64,000 bases of DNA from Muribaculaceae bacterium. GTDB taxonomy: Bacteria; Bacillota; Clostridia; Lachnospirales; Lachnospiraceae. Where the stretch lies: positions 1 through 64,000 of the forward strand of contig JAMPCA010000006.1 in NCBI GenBank assembly GCA_023666425.1, read 5' to 3'. This document shows positions 34,925 through 43,879 of the stretch, piece after piece; positions within the stretch are counted from its first letter, which is position 1, and every line of letters begins with the position of its first letter. The notes beneath the pieces were generated by a model that was not told the origin of the DNA, did not search any database, and saw only the letters and a program-made list of their open reading frames with translations. A program made the position numbers and the translations under genes.

Positions 34925-36895
34925 CTATTTCCCGTTATTCTGCTCCAGCAGTTCCAGCTGGCTCGAAAGCTCCTCCCACACCTCCATATCCGCCGCGACA
35001 GCAGCCTCCATGCTGTCAATCTCCTGCTGTATCTCTGTGAGTTTCGAATAGCTGGACTGGTATTCGGGCCGCAAAAGTTCCTCCTTCAGCGCCGCCAGCT
35101 TCTCCTCCTTTGCGGCAAGCTCCGTCTCCGCCCTCTCGATTTTTCTCTCCAGCTTTGAGCGCTCCTTGCCCGGGTTGTTGTACGGCTTTTTCCCGGAAAA
35201 CTCTGTGCGGTTTTTCTCCAGACCGCCGTTTATGCTGATTAGTCCCCCGAAGGGCGATGCATTCCTCCCGCTGCCGGTCTCTGCCGCTTCCCTGTCCAGC
35301 TTCTCCTGATACTCATCGTAACCAAACTGGTACTGGTGGGTCGTGCCATCTTCAAACACGAGAAGCCGGGTCGCTACTTTTTTTACAAAATAGCGGTCGT
35401 GGGAAACAAAAATCAGCGTGCCCGTAAAGTCGGTGAGCATACTCTCCAGCGTCTCCTTCCCCACGATATCCATGTGGTTGGTCGGCTCGTCCAAAACCAG
35501 CACATTCGGCCTGCGCTTCAATATTTTGCACAGCGCCAGGCGCACCTTCTCCCCGCCGGAGAGCATATCAATATTTTTAAACACATCGTCGCCGGTGAAT
35601 AGAAAGGCACCGAGAGCGCTGCGCGCCTCCGTCTCGGTCAGATTCGGAAATTCGTCCCAGTAATCCTCAAGAACCGTCCGGCTTCCCGAGTACATGGCCA
35701 TCTGCTGGTCGAAATAGCCGATGCGCACATTTACCCCGTAATGGTAATCGCCGGATATGGCCGGAAGCTTATCCACCAGCGTCTTTAGCAGCGTGGATTT
35801 GCCAAGGCCGTTTCCTCCTAAAATGCCGAGCTTATCACCTTTTTTAAGCTCAAGGCTCACCGTGGAGAGCGGGCGGTCATAACCGATCGCCAGCTCCCGC
35901 ACCGAGAGCACATCGTTGCCGGTCTCCCTCTCGGGCTGGAAATTCGCGTGGAAGGTTCTCGTGTCAAAGCGGTCGGGCGGCTCCAGCTTCACCATATGCG
36001 CAATCGCCTTCTCCTTGGAGTGCGCCATCGACACCTTGGTCGGCTTATTCTTGAAGCGGTCTATCATGCGCTGCAGCCGGGCAATCTCTTTCTGCTGGGC
36101 GTTGTAATCCTTCATCAGTTTTTCGTAATTTTCCTTTTTGCGCAGCATAAAATTCGAATAGTTGCCGGGATAGCGCTTTGCCGTGCCGTACTCAATCTCA
36201 TAGACCACATCTACGATATTGTCTAAAAACATCCGGTCGTGGGAAACAATGACCACCGCCCGCGGATAATTTTTCAGGTAAGTTTCCAGCCATTCAATCG
36301 TCGTAATGTCCAGATGGTTTGTCGGCTCGTCCAGAAGCAGAATGTCGGGCTTTGATAAAAGCAGCTTGATAAACGCAATTTTTGTCTGCTGTCCGCCGGA
36401 AAAATCCGAGAGCGGCTTTTTCCTCTCTTCCTCAGAGAAGCCGAATTTGCGAACCAGCACCTCGTATTCCTTTTCGAAATAATAACCGCCGTCCTCCTTG
36501 AACCGCTCCTCCATGGCTGTATACTTTTCCACCATCTGCTTAGAGTAATCGGTCTCGAGGGACGCGGCCAGCTCCTCCAGCTCCCGCTTACGCCGCTCCA
36601 TCGGGGCGAAGGATTTGCGAATCTCCTGCTCCAGGGAGATGGAGACGTCCTCAAAGGCGATCTGCTTTAAATAGCCGATCTGCGGATTCCCCGCCTTCGC
36701 GATAAAAATGTCCTCATCGCTGTCTCTTTTTTCCAGCTCTACCTCGCCGTTGATCAGCCGCAACAGCGTCGTCTTGCCACAGCCGTTGCGCCCCACCACC
36801 GCGATTTTTTCTGTATTTCTTATCTCAAAATTGATATCATATAAGATGGCATCGTCACCGAAGGTAACGCCGCCATGCGAAATCTGGTATAACAT
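34925..36895 (-). CDS. ABC-F family ribosome-associated ATPase
   Basis: This 656-residue protein has two ABC domains and no membrane part. Domain 1 has Walker A GRNGCGKTTLLRL and signature FSGGQQTKIAF; domain 2 has Walker A GGNGLGKSTLLKT and signature LSGGEKVRLALCK. Between them is the P-site tRNA interaction linker (NFMLRKKENYEKLMKDYNAQQ), and the C-terminus is a coiled coil (LERKIERAETELAAKEEKLA). ABC-F proteins act in translation, and some protect ribosomes from antibiotics; the general plan is closest to housekeeping YdiF/YfmR types. The palindromic element lies just past the stop. Confidence 0.88.
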   Translation of the reverse strand: MLYQISHGGVTFGDDAILYDINFEIRNTEKIAVVGRNGCGKTTLLRLINGEVELEKRDSDEDIFIAKAGNPQIGYLKQIAFEDVSISLEQEIRKSFAPMERRKRELEELAASLETDYSKQMVEKYTAMEERFKEDGGYYFEKEYEVLVRKFGFSEEERKKPLSDFSGGQQTKIAFIKLLLSKPDILLLDEPTNHLDITTIEWLETYLKNYPRAVVIVSHDRMFLDNIVDVVYEIEYGTAKRYPGNYSNFMLRKKENYEKLMKDYNAQQKEIARLQRMIDRFKNKPTKVSMAHSKEKAIAHMVKLEPPDRFDTRTFHANFQPERETGNDVLSVRELAIGYDRPLSTVSLELKKGDKLGILGGNGLGKSTLLKTLVDKLPAISGDYHYGVNVRIGYFDQQMAMYSGSRTVLEDYWDEFPNLTETEARSALGAFLFTGDDVFKNIDMLSGGEKVRLALCKILKRRPNVLVLDEPTNHMDIVGKETLESMLTDFTGTLIFVSHDRYFVKKVATRLLVFEDGTTHQYQFGYDEYQEKLDREAAETGSGRNASPFGGLISINGGLEKNRTEFSGKKPYNNPGKERSKLERKIERAETELAAKEEKLAALKEELLRPEYQSSYSKLTEIQQEIDSMEAAVAADMEVWEELSSQLELLEQNNGK

Positions 36896-36908
36896 ATGCT
36901 CCTTCCCT

Positions 36909-38237
36909 CTATCTGCCCTGCATTGCAGAAATACAGGTTACAAACTGTTCTGCCGTCCGGCCGGAGATACCGCCGTGGCTCAGCTCCCATTTATTTGCCT
37001 CCGCCATAAGATCTTCGTCGCTCATGCAGATCCCCGCCCTGCGCGCCAGATGGAGCACAATGTCAAAATACTCCTTCTGGGTCGGCTTCGAGTAATTGAT
37101 GGTGACGCCGAAGCGGTGCACCAAAGAAAGTTTCTCCTCCATGGTATCCGACTGGTGCATCCCATTTTGTATCTTAACATCATCGCGGTCGCTCCAGTTT
37201 TCTTTGATCAAATGTCTGCGGTTCGACGTCGCATAAATCAGAATATTGCCGGGTCTTGTCTCCACACCGCCCTCGATGACCGCCTTTAGGAATTTGTACT
37301 CAATCTCAAACTCCTCAAACGACAGATCGTCCATATAGATGATAAAGCGGTAATTGCGGTTTTTAATTTGCCCAATCACTGCCGACAGATACTGGAACTG
37401 ATGCTTGTAAATCTCTATCATGCGCAGGCCGTCCCTGTAGTACTGGTTGACGATCGCCTTGATGCTTGTGGATTTGCCGGTGCCGCTGTCCCCGAACAGA
37501 AGCACGTTGTTGGCCTTTTTCCCCTGCACGAACGCCTCCGTGTTCTCGATCAGCTTCTTTTTCTGGAGCTCATAGCCGACAAGGTCGTCCAGCATGACCG
37601 CATCCATATTGTTGATCGGGCGGAAGACAATGCCCGCCGGCGTCTCATCTATGCGAAACGCCTTATTGAGTCCGAACATTCCCACTCCATAGTCCCTGTA
37701 AAATTCGGTCACCGCATCAAAGAACGCCTTTTCATCTCCAGCCTCCTCCAGCCTTTTACTTAAGGCCTGCACCTTTTCGCTGACATTCCGGTTGTACATC
37801 AGATCCTTTTTATGGATGGCACGGTAATCGGAAATCCGGGAAAAACAGTCGATTCCCAGATCCCTCTCAATCGGGCCAAAATCGTAGTCGAACAGCTCCT
37901 TAAATATCTGAAAATCTTTCTGCACCAGCCCGTTGACACTCCCCTCGCCCGCTCCCGTCTTCTCGCAGGTAATACTGAAAGGATTCTCGCTCATCATCAG
38001 CACAAAGGTGAGATAATTGTGCCAGAGATTATCATCAAAACCGTAATCCGTCGCCACCCGCAAAATACGCTTGACCTGCGTGTGGATATCCTGAATCAGC
38101 TGCAGCTTCTCCACCGCGGAAAAGCCCTCCTCCCCGCGCTGACTCTCATAGCGCGCAAAAAGCTCCCCCATCTGCCGGAGTATGCTCTCTTTTCCCAGAT
38201 CTCCGTACATCAGCAGCTGTGCAATCTGTTTATACAT
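36909..38237 (-). CDS. DUF815-family AAA+ ATPase
   Basis: This 442-residue protein has P-loop NVLLFGDSGTGKSTSIKA (about residue 250), Walker B-like RFIIYMDDLSFEEFE and arginine-finger region ATSNRRHLIKENW. These match the DUF815 family of single-ring AAA+ proteins, common in Clostridia and of unknown function. The N-terminal half is helical and family-specific. It precedes the ABC-F gene by 13 bases, so the two may be co-transcribed. Confidence 0.85.
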   Translation of the reverse strand: MYKQIAQLLMYGDLGKESILRQMGELFARYESQRGEEGFSAVEKLQLIQDIHTQVKRILRVATDYGFDDNLWHNYLTFVLMMSENPFSITCEKTGAGEGSVNGLVQKDFQIFKELFDYDFGPIERDLGIDCFSRISDYRAIHKKDLMYNRNVSEKVQALSKRLEEAGDEKAFFDAVTEFYRDYGVGMFGLNKAFRIDETPAGIVFRPINNMDAVMLDDLVGYELQKKKLIENTEAFVQGKKANNVLLFGDSGTGKSTSIKAIVNQYYRDGLRMIEIYKHQFQYLSAVIGQIKNRNYRFIIYMDDLSFEEFEIEYKFLKAVIEGGVETRPGNILIYATSNRRHLIKENWSDRDDVKIQNGMHQSDTMEEKLSLVHRFGVTINYSKPTQKEYFDIVLHLARRAGICMSDEDLMAEANKWELSHGGISGRTAEQFVTCISAMQGR

Positions 38238-38350
38238 ATTCTGCTCCTCCCTGATTGCTGTAAAGGTATCTTTGCTATTTTACCACAACCGAATATATAT
38301 TTCTATCCATTTTTCTTCTTGAGTTTCCATTTCTTTGTCTGCCTAAGAGG

Positions 38351-38500
38351 TCAACTTAAGGCTGAGTTGATGGTATGCCGGACATATGGGGATATTCTAT
38401 TTTTCCAACCTGCAAAATTAAGATTTACCACTTCTTGCGGGGATGTCAAGTCTGCTGATAACTCATAACTCTTGCCTTTTAAATCTACAACGATTCTGCC
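38351..38500 (-). pseudogene. Coding remnant in the 38.24-38.59 kb gap
   Basis: About 49 codons on the minus strand read like the tail of a real protein: GRIVVDLKGKSYELSADLTS followed by PQEVVNLNFAGWKN and SPYVRHTIN, ending TGA at 38351-38353. An in-frame stop lies directly upstream (38501-38503) and there is no start or ribosome binding site. The family is not recognised. The rest of the gap holds only AT-rich sequence and the promoter at 38520-38548. Confidence 0.35.
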
Positions 38501-38519
38501 TTAAGCGCAAAAATCTTTG

Positions 38520-38548
38520 TTGTGCTTTTTATGGTAAAACGGTATAAT
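38520..38548 (+). promoter_or_regulatory. Promoter of the PIN module at 38.6 kb
   Basis: TTGTGC (38520-38525), a 17-base spacer and TATAAT (38543-38548) lie about 40 bases before the PIN start codon. Confidence 0.65.
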
Positions 38549-38590
38549 AAAAATAGGCAGAACAGTTTATAAACAGAACAGAGGTGTTGG

Positions 38591-39076
38591 ATGGAAAGAC
38601 TAAAGGTATATTTGGATACTTCGGTGGTGAGTTATCTTGATCAGGAAGATGCCCCGGAAAAAATGCAGGATACATTGGCACTTTGGGAATTATTTAAGAA
38701 AAACATCTATGAAGTTTATGTATCTGATATTGTTTTTAGAGAAATTGACAGATGCAGTGAAGAGAAATTAAATATTCTTCTGGACTATCTGAATCAGATT
38801 GAATATAATGAAGTGGAAACGGATAGTAACACTATCAAGCTTGCCGAAAAATTCATAGATTTTGGGATACTTAAGAAAAAAAGTTTTGATGATTGCCAGC
38901 ATATAGCTGCTGCAATTATTGCAGGATGTGATGTAATTATTTCATGGAATTTCAAGCATATTGTTAATGTAAAGACAGTGAAAGGCGTAAAAGTAATTAC
39001 GACTCTTGAAGGATATAAGGATTTGCTGATTTATCCGCCATCTGTTTTACTGGAAGAAGGTGATGACGATGAGTGA
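38591..39076 (+). CDS. PIN-domain ribonuclease (VapC-like toxin)
   Basis: This 161-residue PIN protein has the first acidic motif KVYLDTSVVSYLDQ, a middle Glu in VFREIDRC, and the late acids in FDDCQHIAAAIIAGCDVIISWNF. All expected PIN carboxylates seem present, unlike the shortened copy at 21184. It probably cleaves RNA unless neutralised by its partner. It overlaps the 39069-39242 gene, with toxin first and antitoxin second, the reverse of the usual VapBC order. A ribosome binding site (GAGGTG) precedes the ATG. Confidence 0.8.
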   Translation: MERLKVYLDTSVVSYLDQEDAPEKMQDTLALWELFKKNIYEVYVSDIVFREIDRCSEEKLNILLDYLNQIEYNEVETDSNTIKLAEKFIDFGILKKKSFDDCQHIAAAIIAGCDVIISWNFKHIVNVKTVKGVKVITTLEGYKDLLIYPPSVLLEEGDDDE

Positions 39077-39242
39077 ACCAATAATAAGTGAAAGGTTTGA
39101 TGTTGATGACATCAGGAAGATACGAGAATATAATTCTTTAAGACATATTCAGATGACACCCGATGAAATTATTGCAGAGACAAAAAAAGGGGCTGAAAGA
39201 ATCAGGAAGATGCTTCAGGAACGCAAATGTGTGAAAGCATAG
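39069..39242 (+). CDS. Putative antitoxin of the PIN module
   Basis: The 57-residue product is MSEPIISERFDVDDIRKIRE, then MTPDEIIAETKKGAERIRKM, ending in basic residues. It is short and highly charged, as expected of an antitoxin, but no DNA-binding fold is clear. The start at 39069 has GGTG about 8 bases upstream; an earlier in-frame ATG at 39060 is possible. It overlaps the PIN gene by 8 bases. Confidence 0.6.
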   Translation: MSEPIISERFDVDDIRKIREYNSLRHIQMTPDEIIAETKKGAERIRKMLQERKCVKA

Positions 39243-39685
39243 TATAAATAAAGAGGAATTTCATGCTTGTACTTTATAAGGAATAATACGGAATGAATGG
39301 GAACATTAAAAATAGAAAATCACATTATTCTGCATATATAAATCTCATATCTTATCTGTCCTTTCTTTGCTAATCGAATTTACGGAGAAATTAAGAAAGC
39401 ACCGGATATCTTGTGCCCTTATTTTTGCCCTTATGAGAGTTCGTAACATGAGGAAAAAGGATATAAACAAGGGAAAGCGTAAGGGCAAACTCACTTGCTA
39501 TAAGTTTTGCATTTTCAAGGGTTTGCAAACCTTTTGAAGATAAGATATAACAGTTAATAAATGCTATAAAAAGTGTCTTATCAGAATTCCGGGTTTTGTA
39601 AACAGGGTAAAACAATAGCCAGAGGTGAGACAGATGAAAATAGCGATTTCTATAATGCAATTATGAAGGAGAGGAGGTTGAACGC
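39243..39685. other. AT-rich gap without a gene
   Basis: No convincing gene is visible in 443 bases. It holds a near-palindrome CAAGGGTTTGCAAACCTTTTG (39516-39537) and three GCCCTTA or AAGGGCA repeats around 39410-39490. A minus-strand frame of 89 codons runs through it but has no start signals, and a plus-strand frame of 35 codons (MRVRNMRKKDINKG) shares the same DNA. The repeats could be the edge of an integrated element, but no integrase is present. Confidence 0.3.
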
Positions 39686-40444
39686 ATGAAATATTCGGAT
39701 GAAAAAGAAATGATTGTATATTTAACGAGCCATATCGGCGGTTCATACAAGAAGAATGGTTTAAGAATTCCCACCCGGTTAAGCGCAGAGAATGGCTTGT
39801 CAGACAATTTACAAAAACACTGGAAAGATAACTCAAAAGTTTTGATAATCAGTGCAGATGCAGACGATACAGAAAAAAATGACAGTACATTACATATTTT
39901 TAAGACAGCGTTCCCTATGAGCGGATTATCAATTTCCCAAATGCATATATGCGATAAAAGAAACGAACATCTTGTGGCTGAAATTGCCCATTACGATGTA
40001 CTTATACTCGCCGGCGGACATGTTCCGACACAAAATAAATTTTTTGCAAGAGTCCGTTTAAAAGAATATATGAAAGAATTTGATGGAATTTTCATCGGCA
40101 TTAGTGCAGGAACAATGAACAGCGCAGAAGTTGTATACGCACAGCCTGAACTGGATGGTGAAAGCATTGATAAAAATTACGAAAGATTTTTACCGGGATT
40201 AGGGATTACAGAATTAATGATTTTACCACATTATCAGGATATAAAAGACGATATTTTAGACGGAAAACGATTATTTGAAGATATCACTTATCCGGATAGT
40301 TATGGAAGAAAATTTTACGCACTGGAAGATGGCAGTTATTTCGTTATCGAACATCAGACGACCACTTTATTTGGCGCGGCATACCTTATCAAAGACGGAG
40401 AAATAAAGCAGATTTGCGAAAATGGTAAAAGCATATTATGCTAG
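39686..40444 (+). CDS. Peptidase S51 (dipeptidase E-like) protein
   Basis: This 252-residue protein has the class I amidotransferase-like fold of peptidase E. The nucleophile elbow is FIGISAGTMN with Ser as nucleophile, preceded by VLILAGGHVPTQNKFF, and the C-terminal third carries LPHYQDIKDD with the likely catalytic His. Family members cut Asp-X dipeptides or act on other small amides. A strong ribosome site GGAGAGGAGG precedes the ATG. It is 55 bases upstream of the adenylyltransferase gene. Confidence 0.8.
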   Translation: MKYSDEKEMIVYLTSHIGGSYKKNGLRIPTRLSAENGLSDNLQKHWKDNSKVLIISADADDTEKNDSTLHIFKTAFPMSGLSISQMHICDKRNEHLVAEIAHYDVLILAGGHVPTQNKFFARVRLKEYMKEFDGIFIGISAGTMNSAEVVYAQPELDGESIDKNYERFLPGLGITELMILPHYQDIKDDILDGKRLFEDITYPDSYGRKFYALEDGSYFVIEHQTTTLFGAAYLIKDGEIKQICENGKSILC

Positions 40445-40499
40445 CCTGTGGTAAGAATTATCACGCTGCATTTCGACAGGAAAAAGAGGAGGTTTCACT

Positions 40500-41375
40500 A
40501 TGCGAACAGAGAAGGAAATGTATGACCTGATTATCAATACGGCAAAAGAGGACGAGCGCATACGGGCAGTCTATATGAACGGTTCCCGGACCAATGTAAA
40601 TGCTCCAAAGGATATCTTTCAGGATTACGATATCGTTTATGCCGTCACCGAAACCAGGCCGTTTTATGAGGATAAATCATGGATAGACCGTTTCGGGGAA
40701 CGGCTTTATATGCAGTGCCCCGACGAGTGTGACAAATCTTTGGGACTGGAAGTGGACTTTGAAAAATGCTATGGCTGGCTGATACAGTTTGCAGACGGTA
40801 ATCGTCTTGACCTGCACGTTGAACTTTTGGATAAGCTTGATATCCTGGACGACAAGTTATGTAAGATTTTACTTGACAAGGACGGAATACTCCCGGATAT
40901 TCCAGAAGCTACCGATGTTGATTTTCATGTAAAAAAGCCCTCGGAAACAGAGTATCTTGCCGCATGCAACGAATTCTGGTGGTGCTTAAACAATGTAGCA
41001 AAAGGATTATGGAGGAATGAACTTCCATTTGCTCACGATATGTTAAACGGAATAGTAAGACCACAACTCATAAAAATCCTGTCATGGAAAATTGGTAATG
41101 AGACGGATTTTTCTGTAAGCGTGGGAAAATCCGCAAAATATATGTATAGATGGCTTGCACCGGAGGTATGGGAAAAATTCCTGCAAACTTATGGCGGAAC
41201 GACGTCGGAGCAGGTGTGGAATTCTGTAATGATCATGTGCGGCCTTATGGACGAAATCGCCCCCGAAGTTGGAGAAACACTTGGATTCCAATATAATTAC
41301 ACCGAGGCCAAAAATTCGAGATATTATCTTGAATCAGTGAGAAATCTTCCTGCAAATGCTGCACAGATTTTTTAG
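40500..41375 (+). CDS. aadE: Aminoglycoside 6-adenylyltransferase, ANT(6)-like
   Basis: This 291-residue protein matches the streptomycin 6-adenylyltransferase family (ANT(6), AadE, about 300 residues). The nucleotidyltransferase motif is YMNGSRTN followed by FQDYDIVYAV with the metal-binding Asp pair, a third Asp is in NRLDLHVEL, and the family segment is EFWWCLNNVAKGLWRNELPFAHDM. It would inactivate streptomycin by AMP transfer from ATP. GAGGAGG lies ahead of the ATG. Divergence from clinical alleles cannot be judged here. Confidence 0.85.
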   Translation: MRTEKEMYDLIINTAKEDERIRAVYMNGSRTNVNAPKDIFQDYDIVYAVTETRPFYEDKSWIDRFGERLYMQCPDECDKSLGLEVDFEKCYGWLIQFADGNRLDLHVELLDKLDILDDKLCKILLDKDGILPDIPEATDVDFHVKKPSETEYLAACNEFWWCLNNVAKGLWRNELPFAHDMLNGIVRPQLIKILSWKIGNETDFSVSVGKSAKYMYRWLAPEVWEKFLQTYGGTTSEQVWNSVMIMCGLMDEIAPEVGETLGFQYNYTEAKNSRYYLESVRNLPANAAQIF

Positions 41376-41475
41376 TTTTGACGCGTGCAATCCGCGCTGC
41401 CAGAGCCCCTGGAGATTGCATTTCATTGCGAACACTGTTCTTTTAAGGATTATGGTACAAAGCGGAGGTAGAATC

Positions 41476-42162
41476 ATGGACATAACATTGCATTATCAAG
41501 AAAAAGGCAACGGTGAACCTTTTATTTTTTTGCATGGAAACGGAGAAAACGGCTCCTATTTCAGACATCAAACAAATTATTTCAGCGAAAAATACCGGGT
41601 AATTGCTTTAGACACAAGGGGGCATGGTCAATCCCCAAGAGGTACGATGCCTTTTACTATTCAGCAATTTGCCAGCGACTTATATGATTTTATGACAGAG
41701 CTTCGACTTTCAAATGCAGTGATTCTGGGTTTTTCAGATGGGGCAAATATTGCCATGAAATTTGCACTGAAACACCCGGACATGGTAAAGGCTCTGATAC
41801 TGAATGGAGGAAACCTAAATACAAAAGGTGTAAAAAGCACGACACAGATTCCCATCGAGATCGGATACAGGGTGGCAAAACGATTTGCTTCTAAATCGCC
41901 AGAGGCAAAAATGAATGCGGAAATGCTTGGCTTAATGGTGAATGAACCGAACATTGCGCTGGGCGAACTGTCGAAAATAACAGCTCCCACCCTTGTTATT
42001 TGCGGAACAAAGGATATGATTAAGGAATCCCATACAAAAAAGATTGCGAAAAACATACCGAATGCAAAGCTGGCAATTATTGAAGGCAATCATTTTATTG
42101 CAAGAAAGCGCCCCGCCGAATTCAATCAGGAAGTAGAAAAATTTTTGCAGGAAATTCGATAA
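41476..42162 (+). CDS. Alpha/beta hydrolase
   Basis: This protein of about 228 residues has the oxyanion region PFIFLHGNGENGSYF, nucleophile elbow ILGFSDGANIAMKFA (Ser in GFSDG), Asp in PTLVICGTKDMI and catalytic His in IEGNHFIARKRP. The triad is complete; the substrate is unknown. The start at 41476 is chosen for GGAGG 8 bases upstream; a longer in-frame ORF overlaps the adenylyltransferase end and lacks a site. Confidence 0.85.
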   Translation: MDITLHYQEKGNGEPFIFLHGNGENGSYFRHQTNYFSEKYRVIALDTRGHGQSPRGTMPFTIQQFASDLYDFMTELRLSNAVILGFSDGANIAMKFALKHPDMVKALILNGGNLNTKGVKSTTQIPIEIGYRVAKRFASKSPEAKMNAEMLGLMVNEPNIALGELSKITAPTLVICGTKDMIKESHTKKIAKNIPNAKLAIIEGNHFIARKRPAEFNQEVEKFLQEIR

Positions 42163-42170
42163 GAAACCCA

Positions 42171-42704
42171 TTAGGGCGCGGTGCTTTTCTTCGGGACGAA
42201 AAACGAGTCCCTATATGCTTTTTCCATTTTTAGGAGCGCAATCTTTTTATCAATGCCCCCGGCATATCCGGTGAGGCTTCCGTTTCCGCCAACCACTCTG
42301 TGGCAGGGGACGATAATAGATATGGCATTGCGCGCCACGGCGCCGCCGACCGCCTGCGCCGACATTCCTGCAAGTCCTCTTTTCTCTGCGAGCTGCCCGG
42401 CAATCGCCCCATATGTTGTCGTCTGCCCGTAAGGAATCCGGTTAAGGATTTCCCACACCTCATTTTGGAATGCGCTGCCCGTAAAATGAAGCGGCGGCTG
42501 AAAGCCCGGCTCTTTTCCTGAGAAATAAATGTCAAGCCACTTTTTTGCCCGCTCAAATACAGGCAGCTCTTTCTCTTCATTCTCCTTATCCAGAGAGCGT
42601 GCAAAATATTTCTGCCCTTCAAACCATAAGCCTGTCAGACCGATTTCGTCTGCCGCCAGTATAATTCCGCCAAGCGGCGACTCATATTTACCCGTGTATT
42701 GCAT
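42171..42704 (-). CDS. ogt: Methylated-DNA-protein-cysteine methyltransferase
   Basis: This 177-residue suicide repair protein has the acceptor Cys in IIVPCHRVVGGNG, helix-turn-helix region YGQTTTYGAIAGQLAEKRG, and C-terminal GYAGGIDKKIALLKMEKA. It transfers methyl groups from O6-methylguanine to itself. It converges with the hydrolase gene, their stops 8 bases apart, and is not part of an operon. Confidence 0.95.
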   Translation of the reverse strand: MQYTGKYESPLGGIILAADEIGLTGLWFEGQKYFARSLDKENEEKELPVFERAKKWLDIYFSGKEPGFQPPLHFTGSAFQNEVWEILNRIPYGQTTTYGAIAGQLAEKRGLAGMSAQAVGGAVARNAISIIVPCHRVVGGNGSLTGYAGGIDKKIALLKMEKAYRDSFFVPKKSTAP

Positions 42705-42851
42705 TTTCCCGCCTCATATTTTAATTCTGCCATTCGAACTCGGCGTGTTTTTTGTTGTTCCTAACTTCATTTGTTTAAGTTTCACGCAAATCCTCACAAA
42801 TTGACAATCTATTTTTGAAATATTACGCAGTAAAAGCCTATTTTGAAAATA

Positions 42852-43157
42852 TCAGTATAAATCATGTTTCTTAATCATTATACATTTTGTATCCTCATCA
42901 AAAACAAACTCTACAATCCACGGCATAACATTTTTGATTTTTCAAAATCGTTATACCCGAAAGAATGGTCATAATAATTAATAATCGTACTTAACGCAGT
43001 TCCATGACTTCCTACTGCAAACATCAATATGCTTATCTGCCAGAAATTTAGTAACCAATTTTCTATCTTCCATTCCTTTTGAAGATAATTCCCGAAGAGC
43101 GTCATTATGATTATTATAATTTGGCTCTGCATGACGAACGAAATATACTTTAGTCAC
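42852..43157 (-). pseudogene. Histidine phosphatase with a large internal deletion
   Basis: The minus strand starts with GAGGAGG and a GTG codon, giving VTKVYFVRHAEPNYNNHND, the RHxE motif of the phosphoglycerate mutase-like family, then LSSKGMEDRKLVTKFLADKH. After a break it resumes as GSHGTALSTIINYYDHSFGY, the family's late His motif, and ends MPWIVEFVFDEDTKCIMIKK. About 80-90 central residues are missing and the pieces are in different frames. A second frameshift lies near FEKSK. Confidence 0.65.
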
Positions 43158-43211
43158 TATAATACCTCCTCAAATTTAATTACATGTATATCCTGATTCT
43201 TTGTGTAAACC

Positions 43212-43697
43212 TCAATAGAACTCCAACAGTTTTTCATTTATTTCATCTATGTTTTCTTTCCGCGCCTTTAGTTCAGAATAAAATCGAATCTCACCAATTT
43301 CTTCCTTATCCTGCCTTTTTTCTTCAATCGTTTGAACTGCCTCTCTATCAAGGGTAATTCCATACAATCCACCGTATTCTTCATGCCAGTCTTTCACCCA
43401 GTAATCAGGCGGCATATCATAATGCACAATTCCCAAATACTCAAAATTTACATTACGGATTCCAAGCTCTTCTTCACATTCGCGCACAATACATTCACGG
43501 AGACTCTCCCCCGCTTCCATGCGTCCGCCAAACGTCTCCCAGTCACTTCTCCATTTATGCCACCCCAGCAAATAGTCACCTTCTATTTTCACGATCACTA
43601 ACGCATGGTTTAAATTCGCAAATTTTTCTATCGCTTCATTTTCACTAACATTTATTCTTTCTATAATTGCCGCACCATTCTCTGCCTTAAAAATCAT
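43212..43697 (-). CDS. Nudix hydrolase
   Basis: This protein of about 161 residues has a complete Nudix box, GGRMEAGESLRECIVRECEE followed by LGI, which binds Mg and hydrolyses nucleoside diphosphate-linked compounds. The substrate is not defined. The ATG at 43697 is placed after GGAGGAG with about 10 bases spacing; an in-frame GTG at 43715 lies on the site itself. It is divergent from the SPFH gene. Confidence 0.85.
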   Translation of the reverse strand: MIFKAENGAAIIERINVSENEAIEKFANLNHALVIVKIEGDYLLGWHKWRSDWETFGGRMEAGESLRECIVRECEEELGIRNVNFEYLGIVHYDMPPDYWVKDWHEEYGGLYGITLDREAVQTIEEKRQDKEEIGEIRFYSELKARKENIDEINEKLLEFY

Positions 43698-43808
43698 CCA
43701 GGCACTCTCCTCCACAACTTCTTCTCTAATTTAATTATACCGCTTCCAGCTTCCGCTTACAACAAACATAATTTCATAAATTTTCGTTTTGCCAAAAAGA
43801 AATTTTTG

Positions 43809-43837
43809 TTGACATATCAATTTCTATCTGATATTAT
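43809..43837 (+). promoter_or_regulatory. Promoter of the SPFH gene pair
   Basis: A perfect TTGACA (43809-43814), 17-base spacer and TATTAT (43832-43837) lie about 40 bases before the start codon, with AAAGGGG as the ribosome site. Confidence 0.75.
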
Positions 43838-43879
43838 AATGATATCAAATTTATACATGTACCAGAAAGGGGATATACT

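Noticed and set aside
39391-39660. 89-codon minus-strand frame in the 39.2-39.7 kb gap
   Set aside because: No ribosome binding site, no motif, and the DNA contains palindromic and repeat features instead.
42817-42850. TTGACA in the gap before the histidine phosphatase remnant
   Set aside because: No acceptable -10 box at 16-18 bases and no plus-strand gene downstream.
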